This document shows, one piece after another, positions 16,415 through 25,790 of a DNA stretch of 64,000 nucleotides. Each line of letters opens with the position of its first letter. The first letter of the stretch is position 1. The notes under the pieces are model-generated. The model did no database searches and was not told the origin of the DNA. It saw only the letters and a list, made by a program, of their open reading frames with translations. The position numbers and the translations under genes are program-made. This DNA comes from G963676095 sp963676095 (GTDB lineage Bacteria > Bacteroidota > Bacteroidia > Bacteroidales > Prolixibacteraceae), in assembly GCA_963676095.1 (NCBI GenBank), contig OY781040.1, positions 558,001 through 622,000 of the forward strand, read 5' to 3'.

Positions 16415-18880
16415 TTACTCATACCGCAGCGCCTCCACCGGATTTTTAGTTGCAGCTTTCCAGCTTTGCCAGCTTACCGTCAACAGTGCAATTCCCAGTG
16501 CAAGGAACCCCGCCAACGCAAAAATCCACCAGCTCAGCCCGGTTTTGTAAGCAAAACTCTCGAGCCATTTGTTCATGGCATACCAGGCAACGGGAGTGGC
16601 AATTACGAAAGCGATGGCCACCCATTGTACAAAATCCTTATTAAGCATGGCCATTACTTCTGATACCTTAGCTCCATTTACCTTGCGGATGCCGATTTCC
16701 TTGATGCGGCGCTTGGCCGTAAAAATGGCCAGGCTCAACAGTCCCATGCAGGAAATAACCAAAGCCAGCAATGCCGACGAAGTGAGTATGTTTTTGAAAT
16801 CCAGGTCGCTGCGGTATTGCGATTCAAATTCCTTATTCGAAAAAAAGTAGATAAACTCATCTTTGGGATAAAGCCTTTTCCATATTTTTTCAATTTCTTT
16901 CATTGTACCCAAAAGATCAGATGAACTCAGGTTGAAAGAATAATAGCCCACCGACATTTCCCACTGCAGGTTCTGAAAATAGACAGATGGTTTAACCGGC
17001 TGATGAAGAGAAACATGATGATAATTTTCAACAACCCCTTTTACTTTAAATGTATTTTGCCCAATCCTGAAAACAGCCCCGATCGCTTCTTCAGGATTTT
17101 TATACCCCATCGCTTCGGAGGCACTCCGGTTGATGATCGCTTCATCCGAAGTCCAGTTAGCTTTTTCGTCTAAATTTTTACCTGCAACGACAGGAATATC
17201 ATATGTTTTAAAAAAATAATCGTCGATACTGATTTCATTGAAAGGCGAGGCGAAAGGTTCGGCTGAATTTCCAGGCAGAACATTGTCCTGGATGCGGCGG
17301 ATTTCTTTTCCGGGAACCGAAGAACTAACACTGAACCAATTTACCCCGGACAGGGATAACACTTCATTTTTAAAGGTCAAAAGTTTACCCGGAATTTCTG
17401 GGCTATTGGTCATGGTCATCGGCGTGTAACTAAACAGGGTTTGTTCACCCGAGAAACCCAGTTTTTCCTTCATCACAAAATCCATTTGCTTGAAAATTCC
17501 GATGGTAGAGATGATCAGGATAATGCTGATAGCAAATTGCACAACCACCAGTGCTTTCCGGCCCGACCAATTCTGGTTCAGGGCTACCTGCTGGCCTTTC
17601 AGCGCTAAAAAGATCGGCGTGCTGAACACCGAAAAGTATGGAACAAGTGACGAAATAAGCGCCCCCAATCCAGCGATTGCAAGCATGACAAGCGAGACGA
17701 AACCTGGAATTGAATGCAGTGGCAACTGTAAACGGATAATGAGCAAAGCAATTGGCATTGAAATGAGTAAAGCAATACCGAACAGAAGCAGATTTTTCAA
17801 CAAAAGGGAAGTAAAAACCGATATCTTGCCCGAACCGTTCAAAATCCGGATCGAATAGCTTTTACGCTCTTCTATGGCCGAAATTGTGCTTAAATTCAGA
17901 TAATTGACAATACAGACAATCAATACGATCATTGCTATAATCATCAGAAAGTTCACCTGCATGGTACTTCCGTTTGCACACAGTTCGTCGTTGAGGTCCG
18001 AATGCAAATGGATGGAGGCCACGGGTTGAAAAATAAAGTTGATACGGCTTTTTTCGAGGGTAGGAGGCAAACCAACTTTCTTCATAGCAGGAAGAACGGC
18101 CGATTCGACTGTCGCGATGTCAGTTTGTGGGTCAAGCCTGATGTAGCAATGAGGCCTGTATTGTGTGGGGGAACTCCACCGCGAACGAATATAAGGCGAG
18201 GCTTTTTGATAGGTCCAGCCCGGATTCTCAACAAGCGTCTGGGTAGCGTTATCGTAATTGCTCATGTAATAGAACAACGACTGGTAGCTTCCCAAAACAT
18301 CGACCTTTAGATGGCTGTTTTCGGGGATGTCTTCAAAGACCGACTTTACCAGGAACTTCCATCCCTCGTTTAAGGTAATCTCCTTATTTAAAGGATCTTC
18401 ATTCCCAAATAGTTTCTTTGCAAACGATTCGGATATGGAAATTCCGTGAACATCGCCAAACAACTGGTCAGATTCCTTGTAGAGAATTTTACGCCCGAAG
18501 ACACTGAAAAATGTAGTATCGCTCCAAAACCAATCCACATCCTGGATGACTTTATCATGGTTGTAAACCGTGATCACGTCGCGGCCCAGGTTGCAATGTG
18601 CCACAATTCCGGGGACTTCGGCATGCAGTACTTCAGATGATCCTTCAAAGTTCCGGGCCGACCGGTACACACGTCCATCATCATACGTCAGGTCAAGTCC
18701 CAACCGGTAAACCGATTTGGAATCATTCCAGAAAGTGTCATACGAATACTCATACCTTATTTTCACCAAAAGAAAAATGACAATGGTAAAACCGATAACC
18801 AAACCACCAATCTGTATGGGAGTAAGTAATTTTTTATCCATCAGGCTTCTTACCAGGGTTTTTAGAGTTAGATTGTTCAT
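16415..18880 (-). CDS. FtsX/MacB-type ABC transporter permease
   Basis: An 821-residue membrane protein with the duplicated Bacteroidota layout: TM1 (IGGLVIGFTIVIFLLVKI), a MacB-like periplasmic domain, an FtsX domain with three TM helices (about 290-410), TM (ALVVVQFAISIILIISTIGI), a second periplasmic domain, and a C-terminal FtsX domain containing AKRRIKEIGIRKVNGAKVSEV and NPVEALRYE. Such permeases work with a separate ATPase in mechanotransmission or export, and none is adjacent here. Orphans of this kind often share an ATPase encoded elsewhere. A -7 box (TATATTTG on the minus strand, 18993-19000) lies upstream. Confidence 0.9.
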   Translation of the reverse strand: MNNLTLKTLVRSLMDKKLLTPIQIGGLVIGFTIVIFLLVKIRYEYSYDTFWNDSKSVYRLGLDLTYDDGRVYRSARNFEGSSEVLHAEVPGIVAHCNLGRDVITVYNHDKVIQDVDWFWSDTTFFSVFGRKILYKESDQLFGDVHGISISESFAKKLFGNEDPLNKEITLNEGWKFLVKSVFEDIPENSHLKVDVLGSYQSLFYYMSNYDNATQTLVENPGWTYQKASPYIRSRWSSPTQYRPHCYIRLDPQTDIATVESAVLPAMKKVGLPPTLEKSRINFIFQPVASIHLHSDLNDELCANGSTMQVNFLMIIAMIVLIVCIVNYLNLSTISAIEERKSYSIRILNGSGKISVFTSLLLKNLLLFGIALLISMPIALLIIRLQLPLHSIPGFVSLVMLAIAGLGALISSLVPYFSVFSTPIFLALKGQQVALNQNWSGRKALVVVQFAISIILIISTIGIFKQMDFVMKEKLGFSGEQTLFSYTPMTMTNSPEIPGKLLTFKNEVLSLSGVNWFSVSSSVPGKEIRRIQDNVLPGNSAEPFASPFNEISIDDYFFKTYDIPVVAGKNLDEKANWTSDEAIINRSASEAMGYKNPEEAIGAVFRIGQNTFKVKGVVENYHHVSLHQPVKPSVYFQNLQWEMSVGYYSFNLSSSDLLGTMKEIEKIWKRLYPKDEFIYFFSNKEFESQYRSDLDFKNILTSSALLALVISCMGLLSLAIFTAKRRIKEIGIRKVNGAKVSEVMAMLNKDFVQWVAIAFVIATPVAWYAMNKWLESFAYKTGLSWWIFALAGFLALGIALLTVSWQSWKAATKNPVEALRYE

Positions 18881-19326
18881 ATTTAGCAGCGATCGTTGGT
18901 TTATGTTTTATTTAGTGAATGCACTTTCTGAAAAAAGGAAAATCGGCCATTACAAGCGATATTTTTTACTTTTAATTGTTCATTTTTTATACCAAATATA
19001 AAAACACTTGTATTTTAAACACTTACATACAATCAAAAAAAAGAAGGTGTCTAATCCGTTAACACTTCTGTCAAAAAATTGACCACTCACGAAACTGTTT
19101 TCCGGCTACATATGGAGGGCATGTTGCTGCTTATCAGCCTATCTTTATCAACAAAACAAAGCATCTTTTAACAAACCAAAATAATTGAGTAACAAAATCG
19201 GAAGGACATTGCAAACCCGGAAACCGGACATACTGAAAGGTGACCTTTAAGGCTTCAGAATAAGATTAGGCTGGCCATGTCTGGATTTTTCTCCCGATTT
19301 AACTCATTTCAAAGAGAAGGGCAGGG
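18881..19326. other. Intergenic region without a visible gene
   Basis: No convincing ORF or RNA gene was seen. The part nearest the permease holds a TATATTTG box on the minus strand (18993-19000), an exact TAnnTTTG match and the likely permease promoter. The remainder is unremarkable apart from the hairpin that follows at 19327-19381. Confidence 0.4.
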
Positions 19327-19381
19327 AAAAATCTACCTGTCCCCGCCGGTGTGTGCAGGGCAAAAAAACAGGCAGATTTTT
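19327..19381 (-). terminator. Terminator-like hairpin after the GH43 gene
   Basis: AAAAATCT and CCTGT pair with ACAGG and AGATTTTT across a loop of about 27 nt, with one mismatch between the two helical parts. On the minus strand it ends in a T-run, a good terminator for the sigma/FecR uptake operon. Related hairpins occur at 20468-20518 and 23863-23906. Confidence 0.55.
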
Positions 19382-19398
19382 CGAATGTGACAGAATCT

Positions 19399-20388
19399 TT
19401 ATTCGATCGATGTTTCACCTGTTTTTACATTCAGCATAAACGGTTCAGGAGCCGGAAGCCGGAGTTTTCCTTTTCCAATCTCTACCGGCATCCACAGGTA
19501 GCGGGAATCCCACTGTGCCTGGGGTTTCCAGACATCACCCATAAACAGCACCGTGGTATCTTTTGTGCCTGTAATTTTCAACAACATGGTCGATTGTGAT
19601 CCATATGTGTTGGTTTCAGCCGGGGCAATATTTTTCCATTCGCTCCAGGGCCCTTCCAGCGATTTAGCCACGGCATACATGTTAGGATTTGGACGCCATC
19701 CGGTCAAATGCGACCCGATTGCATAATACAATCCTTCATAATGGACAATGGCCCCTCCTTCCATGTGTTCTGGAATAAGGCACATTTCCTTTTCAACATT
19801 CATATAATCATCAGATAGTTTGGCAATACGAAAACCATAAGGACGGTCTTCAAAAACAAGGTATGCCGTTCCGTCATCGTCGATGAACTGACCTATATCG
19901 CGGCTTTCATGTCCAAGCGGACGGAACCGTTTCACGTATTTAAACTCACCGTCCGGTTTATCACAGACAGCAACACCGACCTGGGCTACCTTATACCCGT
20001 TATCGTCTACATGAAAATACATGACATATTTTTTCGTTTTCGCATTGTAAAATACCTTCGGACGCTCCAAAACCCAGTTTCCGGAAAGCGTATCCGGGGG
20101 CAACATTTTTATTACATTTCCCCGGAATTCCCAGTTTACCAAATCCTCGGACAAATAGCAGCTTACATAACGATATTTTGGATCAAGCCCTTTCCCCCTT
20201 TGTTCTCCATACCAATAATATACATTACCCAGTTTTATAATACCTCCGCCATGTGCCTGGATATGGTTTCCATCCCGGTCAGGCCAGATTTCACTAGGCT
20301 TTATAACATTCTTCTGTGCCCAAAGGACAGAACAACCAAAAACCAACCCAATTAAAACCAATAATTCAAATAACAACTGTTTCTTCAT
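19399..20388 (-). CDS. GH43 family glycoside hydrolase, GH43_24-like exo-beta-1,3-galactanase type
   Basis: A 329-residue secreted enzyme (signal peptide to about residue 25) consisting of one five-bladed propeller. Motifs WPDRDGNHIQAHGGGIIK, WVLERPKVFYN, ESRDIGQFIDDDGTAYLVF and TGWRPNPNMYA resemble the GH43_24/34 branch that includes exo-beta-1,3-galactanases. Those enzymes lack the usual Asp base. From memory, the fungal Pc1,3Gal43A uses two Glu and a Gln, and Glu108, Glu210 and Gln265 here sit at apparently equivalent positions. It would release galactose from beta-1,3-galactan backbones in the periplasm or at the surface. It is the last gene of the operon, 227 bp after GH97. Confidence 0.8.
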   Translation of the reverse strand: MKKQLLFELLVLIGLVFGCSVLWAQKNVIKPSEIWPDRDGNHIQAHGGGIIKLGNVYYWYGEQRGKGLDPKYRYVSCYLSEDLVNWEFRGNVIKMLPPDTLSGNWVLERPKVFYNAKTKKYVMYFHVDDNGYKVAQVGVAVCDKPDGEFKYVKRFRPLGHESRDIGQFIDDDGTAYLVFEDRPYGFRIAKLSDDYMNVEKEMCLIPEHMEGGAIVHYEGLYYAIGSHLTGWRPNPNMYAVAKSLEGPWSEWKNIAPAETNTYGSQSTMLLKITGTKDTTVLFMGDVWKPQAQWDSRYLWMPVEIGKGKLRLPAPEPFMLNVKTGETSIE

Positions 20389-20467
20389 CGTCTTATTTTT
20401 TCAGTTTGATATTAAGCCAACTCTTGATTCTTCACCTGATTTACCCTAAGCTGGAGGATGTCAGGAA

Positions 20468-20518
20468 AAAAATATGCCTGTTCCCATCTGTGTTCAGGAT
20501 AAAAGCTGGCAAATTTTT
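20468..20518 (-). terminator. Intra-operon hairpin between GH97 and GH43 genes
   Basis: AAAAATATGCC (20468-20478) pairs with GGCAAATTTTT (20508-20518), 10 of 11 positions. The loop contains GTTCCCATC and TTCAGGAT, also seen in the hairpin at 23863-23906. It may be a terminator, or a processing site that sets relative expression. Confidence 0.45.
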
Positions 20519-20615
20519 CGAACAAGCTAAAATGCTTACGTTTGTAAAAGCATAAGCATCAGAAAATCAAGATTTGTTAAGATAGTATTTTTATTAATAC
20601 CTCCATTAATTTTAC

Positions 20616-22526
20616 TTAGTTAACCGGACTGATTTGCATGGCAATACCATTGCCGGGACGAAGGTTAATCTGATAGTCGGAGTGGCTATCTGCCTGAATC
20701 TCATCAATCCTTACCTGCGTCCGGGTATTTAAAGAAGGATCATCCGAATAAATCTTCACAATGTATTTTTTCTCTTTATCAAGAAAATCGAATTTCAGGT
20801 CGAACGCTGACGGGTTATCACCATTGATTCCGCCGACAAACCACTGACCGCCTTTTCTGCGGGCAATTATTGCAAACTCTCCGATTTTATCTTCAAGGAC
20901 CTTTGTTTCGTCCCACACTGTCGGAACCTGATCGAAAAAATCCAGTTCCGGTTCGTTCCCGATCATATTCGTCTTTCCCCACAATCCATCTCTCTTTTCC
21001 GGCGCCAGAGGGGGAATATCGTACCAGTACAGAAATTGTAACGGGCTGAACAGGCATACTGTTTTGGCAAGCTGGGATGCATGCGATCCCATTTTTTCCG
21101 TGACCCGGTCTGAGTAATAACAGACAGTATTATCTGCGGCCCCTGCAAGCATACGCGTAAACATGGTGATCAGGGTGTGCGAATTCGGGATACTTTCTTC
21201 ATCGCCGCGGATCCCTTCCTGCGTCAGCAAATTTGGGAAGGTACGGGAAATACCAGTCGGACGGTATTCATCGTGGATATCGACGATCATTTCATAATCA
21301 GCTGTTTTTTTCACTGCTTCATGCAACCACCTGGTATATTCCTGACCGCCAACCTGCACAAATCCGTACTTAATCCCGGCAATACCCCATGACCTATAAA
21401 GCGGCAACAAGGTATCCAGTTGTTGTTCCAGAGCCCGGCAATTAACGTATAAGATTACCCCGATACCCTTTCCTTTCCCATATTGAATAACCTCCTTCAG
21501 GTCGAGCGGCCCTTTTGAACGTTTCTCATCAAGAGTGACGGTTGTGGCATCCGATGCCGGATCGTTTTCCGGTCCATACCAGCCGGCATCAAACTCAACA
21601 TATTGCATACCATGGTCTCCTGCAAAATCGATGCAGGCCTTTCCTCCCCGGGTAGTCAGCGTTCCCTCCCGGATTACCTTGCCTGGTTTGATCCAGGATG
21701 TATCCGTGATCTCACAAGGATCGTTCAGGTTCTGGATCAGGTAATCCTGCTCGAGTAACTTTCCGGGGCTTAAAGCGATCATCACAACCCGCCACGGCGA
21801 CTGAAAAGGAAGTTTATTCACGACCTGCCCATCCAGGACTGTCCTGACAGCATTAGTTTCTGAAGAGTCCGGGCAAAACTTCATCCGGGCAAAATCGACA
21901 AGCTTTGCCTCGGCCAGGGCGACCGTCAGATTTGAATCGCACTCAATCACGAAAGGCCGTTCACACCCGTTTTTTATCTTGCTCAGGGGTACTTTTTCAT
22001 ATTTGCCCTGTGCTTTATAGGTAGCCCATGCGGGAAAGTCATCCTTAAACCGGAATGAAAAGTCTTCGTCTGTAATTATAACCGAATCTTTTCCTTCTTC
22101 TTCCGGAATTTCATAAGAGAAAGCAACTCCCTCGTTATAAACCCGGCATATAAAATTGATACGGTTGTTTCCCTTAGCCAGGAATAATTTTAACTGCTGA
22201 TAATCATCCTGGATCTCTTTGCGTTCGCCAAAGTTATTTTTCCATTTTTTATCAACCGTTTCCTTTTCAGCCTTCTCAATTGAGAACCCTTTACCGTAAA
22301 CAAGACTGGTTGTCGTCAGTTGAAAAGATGAAGGCAGGATTACTTCTTTCATACCATCATTAATCGAATAGTGTACGATCCCTTTATCCGGACCACTTTG
22401 ATCCGACCAGATTTTGCAACTGATCTTTCCGTCAGGCGACTGTACTTCCTGTGTTTGGATCCCCGAACAGGAAACCATCGACAATAACAGGGAACAATAA
22501 CAGCATGTTAAATACAATATTCTCAT
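20616..22526 (-). CDS. GH97 family glycoside hydrolase
   Basis: A 636-residue lipoprotein (lipobox SMVSC) with the three GH97 parts: an N-terminal super-sandwich (QEVQSPDGKISCKIW onward), a central catalytic barrel (VEFDAGWYGPENDPA, EMIVDIHDEYRPTGISRTFP, LTQEGIRGDEE) and a C-terminal sheet (FAIIARRKGGQWFVGGING). The family contains inverting alpha-glucosidases (SusB) and retaining alpha-galactosidases. The position of the retaining nucleophile Asp (KVDF-type) reads KYGF here, so the classical Asp is absent; the SusB HEAVRPTG motif is also not conserved (HDEYRPTG). It belongs to a different subgroup whose specificity I cannot assign. An alpha-linked side chain on a galactan is the contextual guess. 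Confidence 0.88.
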   Translation of the reverse strand: MRILYLTCCYCSLLLSMVSCSGIQTQEVQSPDGKISCKIWSDQSGPDKGIVHYSINDGMKEVILPSSFQLTTTSLVYGKGFSIEKAEKETVDKKWKNNFGERKEIQDDYQQLKLFLAKGNNRINFICRVYNEGVAFSYEIPEEEGKDSVIITDEDFSFRFKDDFPAWATYKAQGKYEKVPLSKIKNGCERPFVIECDSNLTVALAEAKLVDFARMKFCPDSSETNAVRTVLDGQVVNKLPFQSPWRVVMIALSPGKLLEQDYLIQNLNDPCEITDTSWIKPGKVIREGTLTTRGGKACIDFAGDHGMQYVEFDAGWYGPENDPASDATTVTLDEKRSKGPLDLKEVIQYGKGKGIGVILYVNCRALEQQLDTLLPLYRSWGIAGIKYGFVQVGGQEYTRWLHEAVKKTADYEMIVDIHDEYRPTGISRTFPNLLTQEGIRGDEESIPNSHTLITMFTRMLAGAADNTVCYYSDRVTEKMGSHASQLAKTVCLFSPLQFLYWYDIPPLAPEKRDGLWGKTNMIGNEPELDFFDQVPTVWDETKVLEDKIGEFAIIARRKGGQWFVGGINGDNPSAFDLKFDFLDKEKKYIVKIYSDDPSLNTRTQVRIDEIQADSHSDYQINLRPGNGIAMQISPVN

Positions 22527-22681
22527 TTATTTTTTATATTAAGATTTTCTACAACTTTTTTTCAAAGATAGCACTGAACGCATATTGCCTTTTATAAGAA
22601 GGCAACTGGTTATCTACATAGCAGCAATTATTCCATTCGAATAATAAGTTCACAAAATCCTGTTTCTTCTAAAATTAACAT

Positions 22682-23815
22682 TTAATTGCCAGCAGGCAAT
22701 GAAAACAACAAAGTGCCGTACCCCGGGTGATCGGCAGTCCAGGGGGCACCTTCAGGCCGGATCTTTTCAGCAGCCATCCTGGTGTAAAAAGGATTCAGCT
22801 TTTCCCGGTTTTGGTAATGATTTAATACAATTTCGTATACACCCCGCAAATGTCCCCGGTCCTGAGCGGCAATTTTCGTATGATAATATTTCCCTGTACG
22901 GTCCAGCCAAGTTTGAAAAGGGACATCAAACCCCAGGTTATATTTGGCCGTATATTCAAAACCCTTCAGAAGACGATTCTCTTCAGCGTTATACATATTA
23001 AGTCCCTGATTATAGCCTACTTCACAAGCTTCAGCAAAACAGCCCAACCCAAACTGTGTATGGCTCTGATCACGCCCGCTTTCCTGGCATTGCCCGCTTT
23101 CATCAATAATATAGTGAATGATGCTCCCGTTTCCTTCTCCGTGGTAATAATAGTTTACTGCTTTATCAAACATATCCCGATCATCCAGAAAAACGCCAAA
23201 GGCAATCATCCCCTTGATACAGGCAGCGTCCCAATTACCGTTGGCAAAAGTGGCAAAGTTCTCGATGACAGGGTAAAAAACTTCCCGGATCATTTTCCCG
23301 AAAGTCCCGATATCATCGTCTTTCCATCCAGCATCGGTGTAACGGATAATTTCGGCTGCATTGACGAGGACAAAGCCGCACAGGGGGCTCATCAGCTCCT
23401 TATCACGGTTAATGATCCCTTTTAGTTTACCGGCATAACCATTCATGATTTTGATCGACTTTTCTGCATATCTTTTATCTCCGGCAATCACCCATTGAAT
23501 CGCGTTGTAATAGGAAGCAAGGCAGTCGTCTTCAAACTGCTTCTTATGCAGATCTGGTTCACCAGGGGTTGTTCCGGTCCGCGAAACATACTCATAAGGG
23601 CCGTTCATTTTATAGTTGAAAGATGCACGCGGATCTTTCCGGAAAATTTCGTAACCGCTTAACCAGGGTTCTTTACCCTCGTTTACCATATCCTTTATCC
23701 GGGCTAATGCCTCTTTAGAATGAAGGATTCCTGGATGTTTAAAATTCCGGGAGAAGTTCTGCATAGGAACAAAAAAAATGAAAAAAAGTATCAATACTAA
23801 TTTACAAGCTTTCAT
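22682..23815 (-). CDS. Alginate-lyase-superfamily protein (PF05426-like), putative polysaccharide lyase
   Basis: About 377 residues from the Met at 23815, chosen because it starts a signal peptide (MKACKLVLILFFIFFV); eight further codons are open upstream. The alpha/alpha-barrel family is recognisable from GILHSKEALARIKDMV, NGNWDAACIKGMIAFGVF, QESGRDQSHTQFGLGCFAE and NRLLKGFEYTAKYNLGFDVP. Members include alginate lyases and PL38-like glucuronan lyases. Conserved Asn, His, Tyr and Arg in these motifs are the probable active site. With exo-galactanase-like GH43 and GH97 neighbours, a lyase acting on a uronate-bearing galactan is plausible, but the substrate is inference. Confidence 0.75.
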   Translation of the reverse strand: MKACKLVLILFFIFFVPMQNFSRNFKHPGILHSKEALARIKDMVNEGKEPWLSGYEIFRKDPRASFNYKMNGPYEYVSRTGTTPGEPDLHKKQFEDDCLASYYNAIQWVIAGDKRYAEKSIKIMNGYAGKLKGIINRDKELMSPLCGFVLVNAAEIIRYTDAGWKDDDIGTFGKMIREVFYPVIENFATFANGNWDAACIKGMIAFGVFLDDRDMFDKAVNYYYHGEGNGSIIHYIIDESGQCQESGRDQSHTQFGLGCFAEACEVGYNQGLNMYNAEENRLLKGFEYTAKYNLGFDVPFQTWLDRTGKYYHTKIAAQDRGHLRGVYEIVLNHYQNREKLNPFYTRMAAEKIRPEGAPWTADHPGYGTLLFSLPAGN

Positions 23816-23862
23816 AAATATAGGTTTTCGGTCAAACAATTCCGTTTATAAGACGCTAAAAG

Positions 23863-23906
23863 TGCCTGTTCCCCCATCAGGATATAGTATTTATAAGGAA
23901 CAGGCA
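23863..23906 (-). terminator. Strong hairpin after susD
   Basis: TGCCTGTTCC (23863-23872) pairs perfectly with GGAACAGGCA (23897-23906), a 10-bp stem with a 24-nt loop. It lies between susD and the lyase gene. Hairpins after susD commonly reduce expression of downstream enzymes relative to SusC/SusD; the T-tract is weak. Confidence 0.55.
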
Positions 23907-23943
23907 TTTCAGGATCGACCTGTAAAAAATCAATTTTTCGTTT

Positions 23944-25770
23944 CTACCATCCCGGATTATTACCCAATTCATCTCCATTTGACAGCGTATTCAACCATGT
24001 ATCAGGTATGGGACGAAGGTTATACTTGCTTTCAAATGTGGCTTCAGTCAACTGTGTCTGAATAACCCCACCAGTTATGTTTGTAATATCCCAGTTATAT
24101 TTCAATGCCCTTTCTGCCAACTTGCCTGTCCGCTGCAAATCATTCCAGCGTGGGGCTTCCCCGTACAATTCAAGGGCCCGTTCGTCCAGAATATCATCAA
24201 GGGTAAGAGTTCCGGTATAGGATTCCAATCCGGACTCAGGGGCATTATTCTTTGCCCGGTTCCTGACTTCATTGATATCATATAAGGCGTTGGTATTGTC
24301 TCCATTCATTACCGCTGCTTCTGCAGCGATTAAGTACGTTTCAGCCAGACGAAACAAATAAATATCGCGGGTACCATTTTCAACGGTTCCGGAGCTATTA
24401 TACTTGGTATTGGCATCCTTGAATTTCCATACAGGCAACCACACCCGTGAGGACCCGTTTAACGACTGATAACCGTCATCGTAATAATCATCATCTGATG
24501 CATCGGTATATGAACCTTCCGGATAATTATAAAAATAACGTCCTCGGTCGTTGGCAGCGGTCTTTTCTGCATCGGAATACTGCTTATAGTTTTTTTCACA
24601 GGGTACCGGAAAATAAATAACCGTATCGCCAACGTCAACGATTGTCCCTTCGGTACTTTGAAACCAGTTCTTACCATATGTACGTCCGTCAATGGAAGTT
24701 GATGCATTCCCGTTGAGCGGGCTCATAAAGGTAACCTGTGTCCTTCTGTCTTTATTCCAGTCAAATAGCAGATAGGCATATTTGGTTGGCATTACTGAAC
24801 CATAATCGTTACAGTAAATTGATGAAAAGCCTAAATCGGTCCATCCTTCGCGGTACGGGAATAAATAGTACTCAGTCTGAATATTCGTATTGTAGTTCGT
24901 TGTAGAAGAAAAACTTATAGGAAAAATAATTTCGTCATTCTCTTCATTTGACTGCCGGTGGACCATTGCATAATCGGTCAGCAAGGAATGCCCTGAATTA
25001 TTGATCACATCCACGGCATCATTAAACGCATTCGTAAAATCTGTCGATTCGGCATAATCCTGATAACCTCTTGTCAAATATACCAAAGCCCGTAAATGTT
25101 TCGCAGCTGCTTTCGAAACCCGTCCGTAATTGGAAGAAGACTGTTTGGAGGGTAATGAAGAATTTATAACGTCATCAAGATCTGAAAGAATCTGGGTATA
25201 AAACCCGGATCCACTGACATATTCAGAAGTAGTTGACGCGGAAGTTGTCTCTTCCAGAATCAAAGGAGCCTGTCCCCAGTTTTTCACGATTTCAAACAAA
25301 TAGAGTGCCCGAAGAAACTTCATCTCTGCAACATGCTGGGCAAGTAAATCCGGGTCCATGCCATCCAGGGCATCTTCATCTGTTGTAATTACGCTGGAAG
25401 AACGTTCAATTGCTGCATTAACATTTTTTAATGCCCCGTACAGATTCGTCCATTGTGTATATATCGTGCTGTTATCAGATGTATAATCAACGGTATATTG
25501 ATTCAAAGCATTCGTACTACCTCCATACCCTTGTGTTCCTAAATCGGTTCCCAGCTGAGTCAACTGGAAATAGGTTGTTGTATTGTATACAGATTTCAAT
25601 GTTGCATATGCTCCCGTTACCAAAGACTCATACCCGTCAGCCGTAGAAAAATATTCTTCAGCTGACTGGCTTTCATAATTTGTTTCGTCCAGAAAGGACG
25701 AACAGGCATTCAATGTTAAAAATGGGATTATTAATAGAAAACCTTTTGATAAAAGCTTTATTGTCTTCAT
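23944..25770 (-). CDS. RagB/SusD-family outer-membrane lipoprotein
   Basis: A 608-residue SusD-type lipoprotein (lipobox LTLNAC, Cys about residue 23). SusD features include YFSTADGYESLVTGAYATLK near the N terminus, MKFLRALYLFEIVKNWGQAPL, and the C-terminal IYLFRLAETYLIAAEAAVMNG and ILDERALELYGEAPRWNDLQR. It pairs with the SusC encoded 20 bp upstream and should bind the polymer targeted by this operon. A perfect 10-bp hairpin follows the gene. Confidence 0.94.
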   Translation of the reverse strand: MKTIKLLSKGFLLIIPFLTLNACSSFLDETNYESQSAEEYFSTADGYESLVTGAYATLKSVYNTTTYFQLTQLGTDLGTQGYGGSTNALNQYTVDYTSDNSTIYTQWTNLYGALKNVNAAIERSSSVITTDEDALDGMDPDLLAQHVAEMKFLRALYLFEIVKNWGQAPLILEETTSASTTSEYVSGSGFYTQILSDLDDVINSSLPSKQSSSNYGRVSKAAAKHLRALVYLTRGYQDYAESTDFTNAFNDAVDVINNSGHSLLTDYAMVHRQSNEENDEIIFPISFSSTTNYNTNIQTEYYLFPYREGWTDLGFSSIYCNDYGSVMPTKYAYLLFDWNKDRRTQVTFMSPLNGNASTSIDGRTYGKNWFQSTEGTIVDVGDTVIYFPVPCEKNYKQYSDAEKTAANDRGRYFYNYPEGSYTDASDDDYYDDGYQSLNGSSRVWLPVWKFKDANTKYNSSGTVENGTRDIYLFRLAETYLIAAEAAVMNGDNTNALYDINEVRNRAKNNAPESGLESYTGTLTLDDILDERALELYGEAPRWNDLQRTGKLAERALKYNWDITNITGGVIQTQLTEATFESKYNLRPIPDTWLNTLSNGDELGNNPGW

Positions 25771-25790
25771 TTTTTATATTTTTTTGTTAA

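Noticed and set aside
16341..16663. Small plus-strand ORFs at the end of the FtsX-type gene
   Set aside because: Antisense shadows of the permease C terminus.
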